NCBI GenBank assembly: GCA_035772735.1
Contig: JASDFA010000027.1
Location: 30,486,001 to 30,550,000 of the forward strand
Direction: 5' to 3'
DNA: 64,000 bases
Origin: Datura wrightii
Taxonomy: Eukaryota > Streptophyta > Magnoliopsida > Solanales > Solanaceae
Numbering within the stretch: position 1 is the stretch's first letter; every line of letters starts with the position of its first letter. A program made the translations under genes and the position numbers. The notes beneath the pieces were generated by a model. It had not been told where the DNA came from, made no database searches, and saw only the letters and a list, made by a program, of their open reading frames with translations. Positions 1 through 11,157 of this stretch are shown one piece after another.

Positions 1-588
1 AGGTTTGTTTACTTAAGTTGGGTTCTCCTTCTGTGATGTTTGGTATATCTGTCAATCTCTAATCTTTGTCTTCCAGTTATTTCTTCCTTTCATGCTCGAT
101 ATATTATTGTGCTAACGCCCTAGTCGGGAAACTGCTTTCATGCCTGCAAGTGATGGGGGGCTGTTAGATCGAGTTCTTGGGTGCTGAGTGGAGTTCCATC
201 TGAGTTGGTGCTCTCCAGGTCTTTCGGAGTCTCCAAATGCTTGAGTTAAGGGTAGTTCGAGGCCCTGTCCTGATCATTTGATTACTGATGTATCCGTAGA
301 GGCTCATAGACATTGTTGTAGTTTTAGTATATTGTTATAGGCCAGATGGGCCATGTTATATAGTTGTTTTCCATTTTGTGGCCTTGATGGCATATGGTAT
401 TTATTTTTTCTTGGTTAGTCAAGTGAGCCAGCTTCCGTTATAGTCTATCATCTTATTCTAATTTTATAGTTGTTTTGTTGTTAAACCTCATCAATTCTAG
501 CCTTTGTTTTATTTTTGGGCATCAGATATGCTCATATTAGGGATGGTACCAGGAGCCAGTCACGCCTCCCCGGGTTTGGGGTATGACA
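1..588 (+). repeat. Partial LTR 'H' (B-like family), 3' part
   Basis: The segment ends in a text closely matching the end of the B-family LTRs (GGAGCCAGTCACGCCTCC, then ...GTATGACA), so it is read as the right part of a plus-strand Ty3/gypsy LTR that begins before the window. It also carries the 'GGCC..GGCC' type words typical of that family near 340-390. No primer-binding site follows the final CA at 588, so it is a 3' LTR or a solo LTR, not a 5' LTR. It abuts a decayed third-ORF remnant, into which it was probably inserted. The family assignment rests on the shared end sequence only. Confidence 0.6.
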
Positions 589-1480
589 TAAGCAGAGCCA
601 GATTTCCCACAGCTATCCCAGCAGCCCAGGCAATAGGGGACGTGCAGCTGAATGTCCCCATTACACAGGAGTAGAGCAAGACACCAGCTACAGACGTCGG
701 TCATTCAGAGTCAGCTCCCAGCACATCAGCTACACCACTGCCCAGCATGCAGGCTCAGACACGAGCAGGGTACATCTTGGTACCACATGACTTCCTCCAA
801 AAACTAGCTAAGATATTGACCATGGCAGAGCGCAAGATTTAGGCCATGATGGATAACGTTACCACGGTTCAAGTCAGAGATAAAGGCAGCAGCTCAGGCT
901 CTTCATGCTCGCCTAGATAGTTTTGAGAGCTGATTCAATGAGAGAATGGTGGAGCAATCTAATACCAGCAGTCTCCGTGCGGAGTTGGGGTCTCTTCGGA
1001 GCCAAGTAGTTGACTTGTCATCACGACAACCAACAGTTTTAGCAGCCCCCACTATTCTGGACCTAGATGCCGAGCTTGATGAGGATATTGATTTGGCAGC
1101 ATATTGGGAGCTGACCATAGCTGGTGATAAAGGCAAGAAAAGAGCTGTTGAAGATGCTAGTGAGGAGACTGTGAGAAAAAGAAGAAAGAAGGAAAGAAAA
1201 GAGCGGAAACGGGCTAGAGCAGAGAGTATGCAGACTCATGGCACACATATAACAGAGCTGCATGAGAGAGCTAGAGGAGCAGGTAGCTCCACCGCACCCT
1301 AGCCCGAGCATGCCCATGGCCATGACCCTTCGGGATAGTCACATTCAGCCCAGATATTTTTAGAGGCAGTCCAAGCGGCTCCCCCTATTGACGCACAATT
1401 GAGTGCGCTGGCCACCATTAGCACCACTATTACAATAGAGATACCACCTCCACGAGATGAAAGGAGCGCCTAGTGCGCCA
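589..1480 (+). pseudogene. Decayed third ORF (plant-transposon-protein type) of a D-type gypsy element
   Basis: The longest open piece is 946-1302 (118 codons). It has a heptad-like charged stretch (around residues 5-25), an acidic patch (LDLDAELDEDID) and a very basic, nuclear-localisation-like tract (KRRKKERKERKRAR) near residues 78-92. Reading upstream in neighbouring frames gives a Ser/Thr/Ala/Pro-rich linker broken by stops, so this is the C-terminal part of a longer ORF. The layout, a low-complexity linker, a coiled coil and an acidic tail, is that of the extra ORF placed after pol in Athila/Tat-like plant elements. No enzymatic domain is visible. It is cut on the left by LTR H. The family call is an inference; the acidic and basic tail alone would also fit other proteins. 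Confidence 0.45.
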
Positions 1481-3054
1481 CAGGTATGTTCTCTTCCCCA
1501 TGTTCTTCTAAATGACGCTTCGGGGATGAAGCCAACTTCTAAAAAAGGGAGGGTGTGTACTTGTGATTTTTGGGATTTTTGGTCTGTTTGAGGGTTTTTC
1601 TTGCCATGTTTCTTTTCCCTCAGACATGTTATCTAGTAGAACCGGCATGTGTAGGAATTTTATTTTAAGTTTGTGATTTTTGTTTAATTAGAAAGTAGCT
1701 TAGGAGTAATCAGCCTAGAAGAATGCATTAGTTTTGGTTTTTGTAAAAATTGACCCTATTTAAAAAATTTTTGATGCATTAGCTATGTCGTTGTGACATT
1801 ATGCATGATTTCTGTGGATCTTTGAATGTCATTTATTTTGTCAGCATGAGTAGTTTTTTTAAGCCATGTATAAACCAGACATGTAAGTTGAAAATAGTTC
1901 ATGTACCATGTGTGAGTAAGGTATATTAGTCAGTTTGGTATTGTGTTGTAGATCTAGAACTTGCATGGTTGGTCTCTGTGTAGGCTAAGGATGGTTGGTT
2001 AGGATATGATCATAGGTCATTTTTGTTTAGATCACTTTTAGCCTATATTACCCTACCAAAAATTGCATGAATCTCTTGATCCCAAGTTTGAGCCTTAATA
2101 GACCATGTTTCTTTGATTTACCAATTAACCGTATCGATTTTTTTCCAATGAACCTGTTTTGGCCCTGGTCCTTTGATATTGTGAACCTCAACATAAGCAA
2201 AATGCTTAAGTTGAGGGTGGCTTGAGTAAGGGTGCGTAAATGGTGGGAACGGAAGAAAGGAAAAGAAAAGAAAAGAAAGAAATGGTGGAAAATGCGGTGT
2301 GGTGAGATGAAAAGAAAAGAATGAAAAATGCTATAAATGTTGAAAAAGAAAGCTTAAAGAAATTTTGAAATTGCTAAAAAAAGTGAAAACTCACCATACC
2401 CGTGCAAATGTGAATAAAGAGGAGAAAAAGGGGGAAAAATGGAATGAAAGACTAAAAGGGTGAATTAGGTGAATGGTGTAGCCAATGTATGTAGTGAAAA
2501 GGAAGGAATAGTCACTTATAAAATATTCCATCTTTTCCATGTACATCCTTGAGCCTTCATTACAAGACATATCAATTCCTATAGTTATCCTAACCCAACC
2601 ATCTGAAAAACCAAAGCAGAGAAAATAAGGGCAAGCCTATGGTATCTGACACATAATACTTGTAACTTCTTTATGAGAGTGAGTGCCTCACTTGTTTAGT
2701 CCCATATCATGTTTGACATTTCATATCTAAGTGGGGACTTCATTTCTGTGAGGGTACATGGATTATATTTGCTTTTACCATTGGTTTGTGTGGAAGACAT
2801 TGGTGATGACTTGATTACCTGTTGACAGACGAATGACATGTTTTGATCCATATTTATTATGTTTTGAGGTTGCTTGTAATACCTTAGCTGACATTGATCC
2901 ATGAGAAAGGGTCAATAGAGTTTGTATAGAAAGTGCAAGTTATGTTTGAGTATTGGCTGTAGTATCTTAAGTCTATTTTCTAGTTGAGCGCCATATTTTA
3001 GTTTTTCTTTTCTTTCCCTGACGACATGCAAAAGTCATAAGTTGAGGAATCAAC
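1481..3054 (+). other. 3' non-coding region of the D-type element, with purine-rich tract
   Basis: No credible coding frame. A purine-rich simple-sequence stretch (GAAAAGAAAAGAAAAG style) runs from about 2250 to 2345. The end, near 3013-3054, reads ...CTGACGACATGCAAAAG...AAGTTGAGGAATCAAC directly before the LTR. It parallels the end of element C (GAGGACGAACAAGGG, then GTGTGGGGTAAG before its LTR), so it is taken as a degenerate polypurine tract. Confidence 0.5.
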
Positions 3055-4609
3055 TGATGTGCTTTGGATTTACATCACTTTTGACGCTCAATAGTAAAAA
3101 AATAGAATGATGATTGCAGGATGAATTGATGTTGGACCTAAAAATGGCAAAAAGAAAGCCTGAAAGATGCAAAATAGGCTTAATGTGCAGACCACAGTAT
3201 GAACCGTAGGAAGGACCTACAAGTCGTACTGAGGGCCATGAGAAGTTGCAAAAGTCTTAAGGTGTAGAGAGGAAATGTACGAGTCTCAATACAAATCGTA
3301 CCAAGCTGGTACGAGTCGTGATGAAGAAATCGTGACAAAATTCAAAAAAGTTGCATAAAGTGCTGACTCCTGCTACGAAAGGAATCTACGAACCATGGGA
3401 AGAAGGTACAAGCCATACCATAATGGTCGTGTTGAACTTCAAAAGAATTCCAAAGTTTAAGAATTAAACTACGGGAGCTCAGTACTACATATGTGAGGGA
3501 GGTACAGATCATACCTGGATCCAACACGTAGCCGAAATTCAATCAACAATGCAAGGTACGACAGGCAGCTATGATTCGTAGGAAGCTACTACCGATCTTA
3601 ACTTGGCTCGTGATCACTACAGCACCAGATATGGAAATTCATCCAGTTAGTCTGGGAAAATGATTCTTGTGTCTGTATAAATACATTTTAGGTTTTACTT
3701 TTTTGTAGACAATTGAACAATAATAGAGAAGAGAAACAAGTAAGAGAGAGGGAGAATTAAGTTGATTCAACTTGTGATCAATCTTTTCTTGAATTCATCT
3801 TGTTCTTGCCACTTGTTTTTCGAGATTTTGCGGAGTAATTGAAGGATTTTTTTTCTCAATCATTATTATAAGTATTTATTTTTATTATTAATCATGAATG
3901 AAAATCACAACTTTACAACTATGAGAGGCTAAAACCTCCATAGTTACGGTTGTGGGAACCATGGTAGATTAAAAGCTAAGGTTACACAAAGTGATTTTAA
4001 AACCAATACCAAATACTTATATTGTATTCTTTTCATGCTTAAACATTTCTTAACGGTGCGCAACATTAGGACATGTTCGAATTCTTCACTTGCTTTGGTC
4101 GAAGAGGATGAGATTAGGAAAAAGGAATTTTAACATATCCTTGATTTTGATAATCATTGTATTAACTTGAGATGTGGTCGCAGGATAGTTAAATCTAAAA
4201 CTTAGTGATAATGGATAGTTTGAAACCGCTCATGAGACTTGGTCGAGTGATTGAATATAGTAATTCAATAGGGTTTAGTCAGTTTTTTGAATGAACTTAA
4301 GTTATTAGTTCTATAAGTAAGTATTGGTGATAATCTCGAGTGTATACCCAAAGTAGTTGTCAACCCATGGGGAACACAAACCCTGGTTATCCTTTGATAT
4401 TGACTCAAAATCCGAATTTTAATATTTATTTTTATTATTGATTTTCTTTTAGAATCCCCCTATTTTGAAGTAACTACCTCAAAAGTTCAATTATTGGCTA
4501 TAATCCAGTCTCCCTATTCCCTGTGGGTTTGACCTCAACCACTATTTGGGTTCTTTATTGACAACGTTCACTTCTCACTTCAGTGAGAGGTATGGTTTGA
4601 GCATTATCA
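3055..4609 (+). repeat. D-family LTR (D3), probably a 3' LTR
   Basis: A 1,555-bp LTR starting TGATGTGCTTTGG and ending GAGCATTATCA, matching the ends of two other D LTRs here (34596-36227 minus and 37115-38767 plus). Between about 3190 and 3620 it holds an irregular array of TACGAGTCGT-like words, followed by a TATA box at 3676-3683. The 3' part has the conserved block near CCTGTGGGTTTGACC shared with the other copies. The five bases before it (3050-3054) and after it (4610-4614) are both TCAAC. That fits a solo LTR with a target duplication, but the polypurine-like text upstream argues for a 3' LTR, so both readings remain open. It splits the gag of element E. Confidence 0.75.
3676..3683 (+). 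promoter_or_regulatory. TATA box of D3 LTR
   Basis: TATAAATA lies just downstream of the TACGAGTCGT-type motif array and at the matching place in the other D LTRs (35504-35511 minus, 36557-36564 plus, 37836-37843 plus). It marks the U3/R boundary region of the LTR. Confidence 0.6.
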
Positions 4610-5560
4610 TCAACCTGCAAGTGTTCCTCAGGTCAAATGTAGATGAGGACCTGCATGAGTTCATAGATGAGATTGTGAAGATCACCCAAGTTATGGGGGT
4701 AAATGGAGTTGAGTACTCAAAGTTGGCCTCGTACCAGTTGAAAGGGGTCACGAATATCTGGTTTCATCAATGGAAAGATAGTACGGCCGTTGGAGTAGGT
4801 CTTGTCACATCGGAAGAATTCCATATTGCATTCTTAGATCGATTCTTCCCTTGTGAGATGAGGGAGCTGAACGCAGCTGAGTTCATAAATCTGAAGCAAC
4901 GAAGGATTACGGTGCAGGAGTATGCCCTTGAGTTCACCCGCCTATCAAAGTATGCCTCAGAGTTTTTGCCTAATTAGAGGGCACAAGTGAGCAGGTTCGT
5001 TCATGAAGTGGCGGGCTATTTGGACAAGGATTGTAGGACCGCCATTCTCCACCAGGACATGGACTTCCCTTTTATAGTTTTGTACGCCCAACAAATGGAG
5101 GCGGCGCACATGAGAGAGAGAGAGGCCAACGAGGGCCAGACTAATAATTATGGACTTTCTCAGCCGAGGTCAGGTGGTGGGCACCGACAGCAAACCCACT
5201 AGAGATCATCAGTCCCAGCATCTTCAGCATTGGGTGTGCCATCCAGACCGAGGCACGATTAGAGGGGGTGAGCATCAGGCTCTAGGGGTCCGAGCAGTAG
5301 ACCCGTAGATTCTAGTATCCAAGCTTGCTGCAGATGTTGTCGAGGGCAAATGGCCCAGTGCTTAGTAGGTACAGGTTCTTGTTTTGGGTGTGGGAAGCCT
5401 GGACACATGCTTAGAGATTGCCTAACAACGAGACAGGATCAGGATGGTAGCCGAGGCCCTGCTTCTAGTTCAGCAGCCCCACCCGTATGCTTAGCACATT
5501 AGGGGTCATCTACCAGCACAGGTGGCGGTAAGCGCCAAAATAGATTCTATGCCTTAGTAT
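4610..5560 (+). pseudogene. Element E gag (chromovirus type), 5' truncated
   Basis: Gag builds the virus-like particle and packages the element RNA. Two adjacent pieces, to 4974 and 4987-5202, carry the capsid region: a W-x-x-W-K-D-S block, then LDRFFP, ALEFTRLSKYA and DMDFPFIVLYAQQ. These match the gag of A4 at 62150-62700. A zinc knuckle CX2CX4HX4C (CFGCGKPGHMLRDC) follows at 5380-5421. The N-terminus is missing because the D element was inserted at 4609/4610, inside the motif that reads RINPPKF in A4. Internal stops at 4975 and 5200 and later frame breaks make it non-functional. Confidence 0.85.
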
Positions 5561-8500
5561 ACTACCAGGATAAGGAGGTCTCTGTAGGTGTATTCATTGG
5601 AATGTTACGAGTTTTCAATCTTGATGTTTATGCTTTGCTATATCTCGGGGATACCTTGTCTTTCGTGATACCTTATGTGTCTAGTAGCTTCAGAGTCAGT
5701 CCCAAAGTCTTTTCAGAATCCTTCTCAATCTCTACTCTAGTAGCTGATTCAGTTATATCTAGACGGGTGTACAGAGGTTGACCGATCTTAGTCCTTCAAA
5801 AAGTCACCTCAGCAAATCTGATAGAGTTAGCCATGAACAATTTCAATGTTATCCTCAGCATGGATTGACTATTTGCATGTTATGCCTGAATTAATTGTAG
5901 AATTCGGGCAGTAGAGTTCAGATTTCTAGGTGAGCCAGTCTTAGAATGGAAGGGTAGTTCAGTTGTGCCTGTAGGTCATTTCATTTCCTACCTTAAGGCT
6001 AGAAAGATGATTTCTAAAGGTTGTATGTACCATCTAGTTAGGGTTTAGGATTTTGAGTCCAAGGCCTCGACTATTCAGTCTATCCCAGTAGTACGTGAGT
6101 ATCCAGAAGTCTTTGCTGATGATCTACTAGGAATCCCTCCCGAGCAGGACATTGATTTTTGTATTGACCTTCTTCCCAACATGCAACCTATATCTATTCC
6201 TCCTTATAGAATGGCTCTAGCTGAGCTAAAGGAGTTGAAAGAGTAGTAGAAGGACCTGTTAGATAAGGGTTTCATGAAACCGAGCAAGTCCCCATGGGGT
6301 GCACCAGTTCTATTTGTCCGAAAGAAAGATGTGTCTCTTCAAATGTGTATTGATTATCGATAATGGAATAAAGTCACCATCAAGAATAGGTATCCTCTAC
6401 CCAAGATTGATGATTTATTTTACCAGCTTTAGGGTGCCAAGTGTTTTGTGAAGATAGATCTCAGATCCGGGTACCATCAACTCAGAGTTCGGGAGAGCGA
6501 CATCCTGAAGACAGCCTTCAGGACGCGGTATGGTCATTATGAGTTTCTAGTTATGTACTTTGGGCTAACGAATGCTCTTGAAGCTTTTATGGACTTGATG
6601 AATAGGGTGTTCAAGCCATACTTGGATATGTTCGTGATCATGTTCATTGCTGACATCCTGATATACTCTCAGAGCGAGGAGAAGCATGCCGCTCATTTGA
6701 GGATAGTGCTCTAGATTCTCAAGGATCTCCAATTGTATGCCAAGTTCAGCAAGTGTGAATTTTGGTTGAACTCAGTGGCGTTTTTGGGCCATGTAGTATC
6801 AAGCGAAGGCATAAGGGTGGACTTTCAGAAAATAGAAGCGGTAAAGAATTGGCCTAGACCGGTGAACCCTTCAGATATTCGGAGCTTCTTGGGTTTAGTC
6901 GGCTACTATGGGAGATTTGTGGAAGGTTTCTCATCGATTGCAGCACCTTTGACCAAATTGACCCAGAAGAAGGTGAAGTTCCAATGGTCGGAGGCTTGTG
7001 AGAAGAGCTTCCAAGAGTTGAAGACCAGACTTACTTCAGCATAGGTGTTAACTCTACCGGAGGGTACCGATGGGTGTGTGGTGTATTGTGATTCTTCAAG
7101 GATCGGACTTGAGTGTGTATTGATGCAGCATGGGAAAGTTATAGCATATGCCTTTAGACAGCTAAAGGTTCATGAGAAGAATTACCCAACCTATGATCTT
7201 GAGTTGGCCACGGTGGTATTCACCTTGAAGATATGGTGACACTATTTTTATGAGGTCCACGTGGATGTGTTTATGGACCATAAGAGTTTACAATACGTGT
7301 TTACCTATAAGGATCTCAATCTTCGGGAAAGGAGGTGGTTGAAGCTACTCAAGGACTATCATATGAGTGTCATTACCATTCTGGAAAGGCTAATGTAGTA
7401 GCAGACACACTTAGTAGACTCTATATGGAGAGTGTCTCTCATGTGGATAAGGGGAAAAATAAGATAGTGAAGGATGTGCATCGACTCGCAAGGTTGGGAG
7501 TTTGGTTGGTTGACTCGACCGATGGCGGTGTTGTTGTTCAGAGTGGATCAGAATCATCCTTGCTGACTGATGTAAAAGCTAGATAAGATGAGGACCTGAT
7601 TTTGGTAAGGTTGAAGGGAGCCGTTCAAAATCAGAAGGTGGAGGTCTTCTCCAACGGGGGAGATGGCTTTGGTACCACGGTCGCCTATGTGTCCCGGATA
7701 TTGACGATTTGTGGAGGCGGATGTTTCATGAGGCTCATGGATCCAGGTATTCTGTCCATCCAGGTGCCACCAAGATGTACCTTGACTTATGGAAAATCTA
7801 TTGGTGGAATGGAATGATGAAGGATATCGACGAATTCGTAGTTAAGTGTCCGAACTGTCGACAAGTAAAGGTCGAGCACCAGAGGCTGAGAGGTTTGCAT
7901 CAGGATATCAGTATTCCTACTTGGAAGTGGGAAGAAATCAATATGGACTTTGTCATAGGTTTTCCTCGTACATGTCAACAATATGACTCCATTTGGGTTG
8001 TGGTGGACAGGTTGACCAAGGCTGCTCATTTTCTACCGGTTAAAACAACAGATTTGGCAAAGGATTATGCCAAACTATATATCCGGGAGCTAGTTCGATT
8101 GCATGGAATTCCCTTGTCCATCATTTCAGGTAGAGGTACCCAATTTACCTATTAGTTTTGGAAGTTGTTTAAAAAAGGACTTGGTACTCAAGTTAAGCTT
8201 AGCACTGCATTTCACCCGCAAATTGAGGGTCAAGCGAAGAGGACAATCCATACTCTCAAGGACATGTTGAGAGCTTGCGTGATTAACTTCAAAGGTAGAT
8301 GTGATGAGCATTTTCCTCTTATCAAATTTGCATACAATAACAACTATCATTCTAGTATTCAGATTGAGCCGTTTGAGGTTCTCTATGGGCGGAGACGTAG
8401 ATCGCCCATTTGTTGGTTTGAGGTTGGAGAAGCGGTGATGATTGGACCAGATTCAGTTCATGAGGCGATGGAGAAGGTTCAGTTGATAAGGGATAGGTTG

Positions 8501-9000
8501 AAAACTGCTCAGAGTCGCCAAAAGTCATATGCCGATGTGAGATAGAGAGAATTAGAATTTGAAGTTGATGAATGGGTATTTATGAATGTATCTCCCATGA
8601 AGGGAGTGATGAGATTCAGAAAGAAGGGGAAACTTAGTCCCCACTATGTGCCCGTACAGGATATTGAGACGTGTTGGCAAGGTGGCCTATGAGATGGAGT
8701 TGCCCTCAGAATTAGATTATGTTCATCCTATTTTCCATATATCGCTCTTAAAGAAGTGTTTGGGTGATCCAGTTCTAGTTCTCCTGGTGGACAGCGTTGG
8801 TGTGAAAGATAGCCTTAGTTATGAGGAGGTTCTGGTAGAAATATTGGATCGTCAAGTTCGAAGGATAAGGAACAAGGAAGTAACTTTACTTAAAGTGTTA
8901 TGGATTAATGAGCATGTTGACGGAGCTACCTGGGAAGTCGAAGTGGATATGATGGCTAAATACCCACATTTATTCCCTACAGGCTCGGTTCTAGCTTGAG
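5561..9000 (+). pseudogene. Element E pol (protease-RT-RNase H-integrase-chromodomain-like tail), inactive
   Basis: Order of domains: protease about 5610-5900, RT 6100-6720, RNase H 7040-7420, integrase 7700-8545, chromodomain-like C-terminus 8646-8999, the order of Ty3/gypsy chromoviruses. Motifs seen: RT IDLRSGYHQL (6452 on), RNase H VVYCDSSRIGLECVL, integrase zinc finger tail CPNC (about 7848), and a tail ILDRQVRRIRNKEV resembling the Tekay/Del chromodomain region. Key residues are lost: the protease D-S-G is Y-L-G near 5640, the RT F-I-D-D is F-I-A-D at 6642-6653, and the integrase second Asp (ISDRG) is ISGRG near 8123-8137. The catalytic Glu is AAG (Lys) at 8237-8239. There are at least nine in-frame stops. 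No 3' LTR of E is found: B1 begins 33 bases after pol. Confidence 0.9.
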
Positions 9001-9254
9001 GTATTAGTTTGACCTAAAACTCCATTTAGTTTTGTTACGCTCCATAAGTTCCTAATGTTTAGACGCCCTATTTGCATGTTGGTTAAGAGTTTTAGAATAT
9101 AATATGTACGAGAAAGGGGCCTGGGAAAAGGTCAGACGAGCATGGAGTCGGTACCGCGCGGGAGGAGGCCGAGCCAGCTGCCCAAAGGGGCAGCGTGGCA
9201 TGGACCCTTCCCTCCGCGTAGGGCTCCATGGCACGCCCGACTATCAATACGTTG

Positions 9255-9298
9255 GGGTCCGTGCCACGGACCCACTTCCACTGCCTTAAGTATATATA
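9255..9298 (+). promoter_or_regulatory. B1 LTR promoter: palindrome plus TATA box
   Basis: An interrupted palindrome (GGGTCCGTG-C-CACGGACCC) sits about 17 bases before TATATATA (9291-9298). The same TATA is in the 3' LTR at 26410-26417 and in both B2 LTRs (43522-43529 and 49270-49277). Confidence 0.6.
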
Positions 9299-10789
9299 GG
9301 TCTCATCCATTAATTTTATGTTATATTCTATATATATACATGGACAGATCAGTGAGAGTACGTGAAAACAAGTATATTTCTTCCATTTACGCTACGAAAT
9401 GCTGCCCAAATTCAAATTAACTTTGGGTATCAAAGTATAAGGCTGCAGGGAGCATTGCTATGGATTTAGTTTTGCAAAATTCGCCCAACAAATCGTAACT
9501 CCGCCGAGCTAAAGTTGTTGGAATTGCTCCGAAGTAGTTTTAATACGATCACAGGCTTAAAGTAAGCATTTCTCCCTTCTGGACTTCCAAGATATTACGA
9601 GTTTTCAACCGTGTTCCATTAAGTTGAAATATAGTTAATATTTATATATAAAGTTATCGTTTTCTTCGAATTTAGTATTTAAATTAGCCTCATTCTCCTA
9701 ATAATACGATTGCAGTTGAGAGAAGCAGTTGAATACAGCTGAAAATCGCCAGTTAATCAGTAATCGGCAAACGAGGTTTGTTAAGGTAGTTTCCTTTGGC
9801 AAGTTAGTTTCTATAGCATTGTAACTCAGTCTAAATCCTAGTAAGAAAATCATAAGTACGTTAATCATGAATAATTGTTGTTATTAGCTGAGACCAGTAG
9901 TCTACGTTTTGTTTGGGGTTTGACTTGCCTATATAGCCCTCCATGACTAACCTTAGGGTTATTAGCTGTGTCGACGCCCGCCAGGGGCGAGATGAAGTCG
10001 CTCCAGAAAGAGCGGCATGCCATCCGCGAGGGATAATGATGGGGTCCCAGGTCCTCATAGAGTCCATTCAATGAATGGATTATTATACATACGCCGTATC
10101 AGCACCATACCCCCAACGAGCCTGGTGCCCAGGGTGCAAATATCAGGAGTCCACTATACTCAGACACAGCTACAGTCATGGGCCGAGCGGGCTCAATTGC
10201 AGACCTAGGGGACTGGTAGGATGGCTATAGTTACCACTTGACCCATTATGACCTTGTTAGGGGTATATAAATTGAAGTGAACTTGCCAGGGCTTATGGGG
10301 CCCCCGGTGAGTTGTTCAGTGCTGGTTGTAACTTTCAGCTTATAGGGGCCAGGTAAGGTTCTTGTTTGCTTTAACTATTGATAGACTGGAAAATAAAGAA
10401 TCCAGCTACTCAGGTATGACTCCTATCCCTTTTCTTTCAGTCCTTTTTTAGTTCTATCTTTGATATTATGTTATTTACAGTTATGGTCTTAAAACTCGGT
10501 ACATGTTGTACTGACGCCCTTTTGGGGTGCTGCATCACTTTCCTGCAGGTACGGATAGACGAGGAGCCGATCCTTCTTAGATTCCAGCCAGGATTTGCAG
10601 AAGAGTCAGCTCCTTTCCTCGGAATCTTATAAATAGAAGGTTTACTCTTTTGATTGTACAGTTTATGGGTAGGTCGGGGCCCTGTCCCAATCATCATATT
10701 ACTCCTAGACGCTTATAGATTGTTTCTAATTCCCTGTGGTTAGCTGTTATTAGCCGTGTGGGGCCTATATGTGTTTTAGTTTACGTGTT

Positions 10790-10979
10790 GGCCATGTGGG
10801 GCCTTGTTTAGCTTGAAAATTAGCGGCCTTGTCGGCCATAGTTTAGCTTAGTACTGCATTTACTTTACATTCATAACTAGACAATATGGTGGCCTTGTCG
10901 GCCCGCATAGGATTCCCTATTATTGCCTATTTCTGGTTAGCTATTTTCTTTTACAGGTGGCTATAAGGCCTTGTCGGCC
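10790..10979 (+). repeat. GGCCTTGTCGGCC motif array in B1 LTR
   Basis: Three exact copies of GGCCTTGTCGGCC at 10825-10837, 10891-10903 and 10967-10979, plus a variant GGCCATGTGGGGCC at 10790-10803. Each is an inverted repeat of GGCC around a 5-bp core. Degenerate versions occur at the same place in the B2 LTRs and in LTR H. Confidence 0.7.
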
Positions 10980-11141
10980 AAGGTCTGTGATTACAGTCGA
11001 GATATAGCCCATTGTTTTCTTGATTTAAGAGTTAGTGTTAGCCTACACCAGAAGTGCTTAGGGTCAGTCAGCTCTGTCAGTTCAGATCCTAGTAGGGAAC
11101 CAAGTGCCAGTCATACCTCCAAAGGTGGGGCGTGACAAACT

Positions 11142-11153
11142 TGGTATCAGAGC
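11142..11153 (+). other. B1 primer-binding site (initiator tRNA-Met)
   Basis: TGGTATCAGAGC lies four bases after the LTR end and is the standard plant gypsy/copia complement of the 3' end of initiator tRNA-Met. Reverse transcription of B1 would start here. The last base overlaps the left CACGG duplication of element C, so C was inserted at the very edge of this site. Confidence 0.9.
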
Positions 11154-11157
11154 ACGG
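11153..11157. repeat. Left target-site duplication of element C
   Basis: CACGG, identical to 20912-20916 on the other side of the element; 5 bp is the usual size for Ty3/gypsy integrase. Confidence 0.9.

Larger units (their letters stand above)
9033..11137 (+). repeat. B1 5' LTR
   Basis: A 2,105-bp LTR starting TGTTACGCTCC and ending GGGGCGTGACA, four bases before a primer-binding site. It shares its length and most of its text with the truncated partner at 26165-27715. U3 (9130-9285) has GC-rich inverted repeats, including GGGTCCGTGCCACGGACCC at 9255-9273, then TATATATA at 9291-9298. The region 10790-10979 has an array of GGCCTTGTCGGCC. The base run before the LTR (9028-9032, AGTTT) would be the left target duplication, but the right end of B1 is lost. 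Confidence 0.9.

Noticed and set aside
3190..3620. CRISPR-like array or satellite
   Set aside because: Repeats are short, irregularly spaced and palindromic, inside an LTR of a plant nuclear element.
3050..4614. Firm call of D3 as a solo LTR from the TCAAC pair
   Set aside because: The left TCAAC is also part of the polypurine-like end of the D element, so the match may be chance; kept as an alternative only.
9092..9420. Overlapping frames in the GC-rich part of the B1 LTR
   Set aside because: They lie in U3/R over palindromes and the TATA box; equivalents in 26236-26560 are not conserved in reading.
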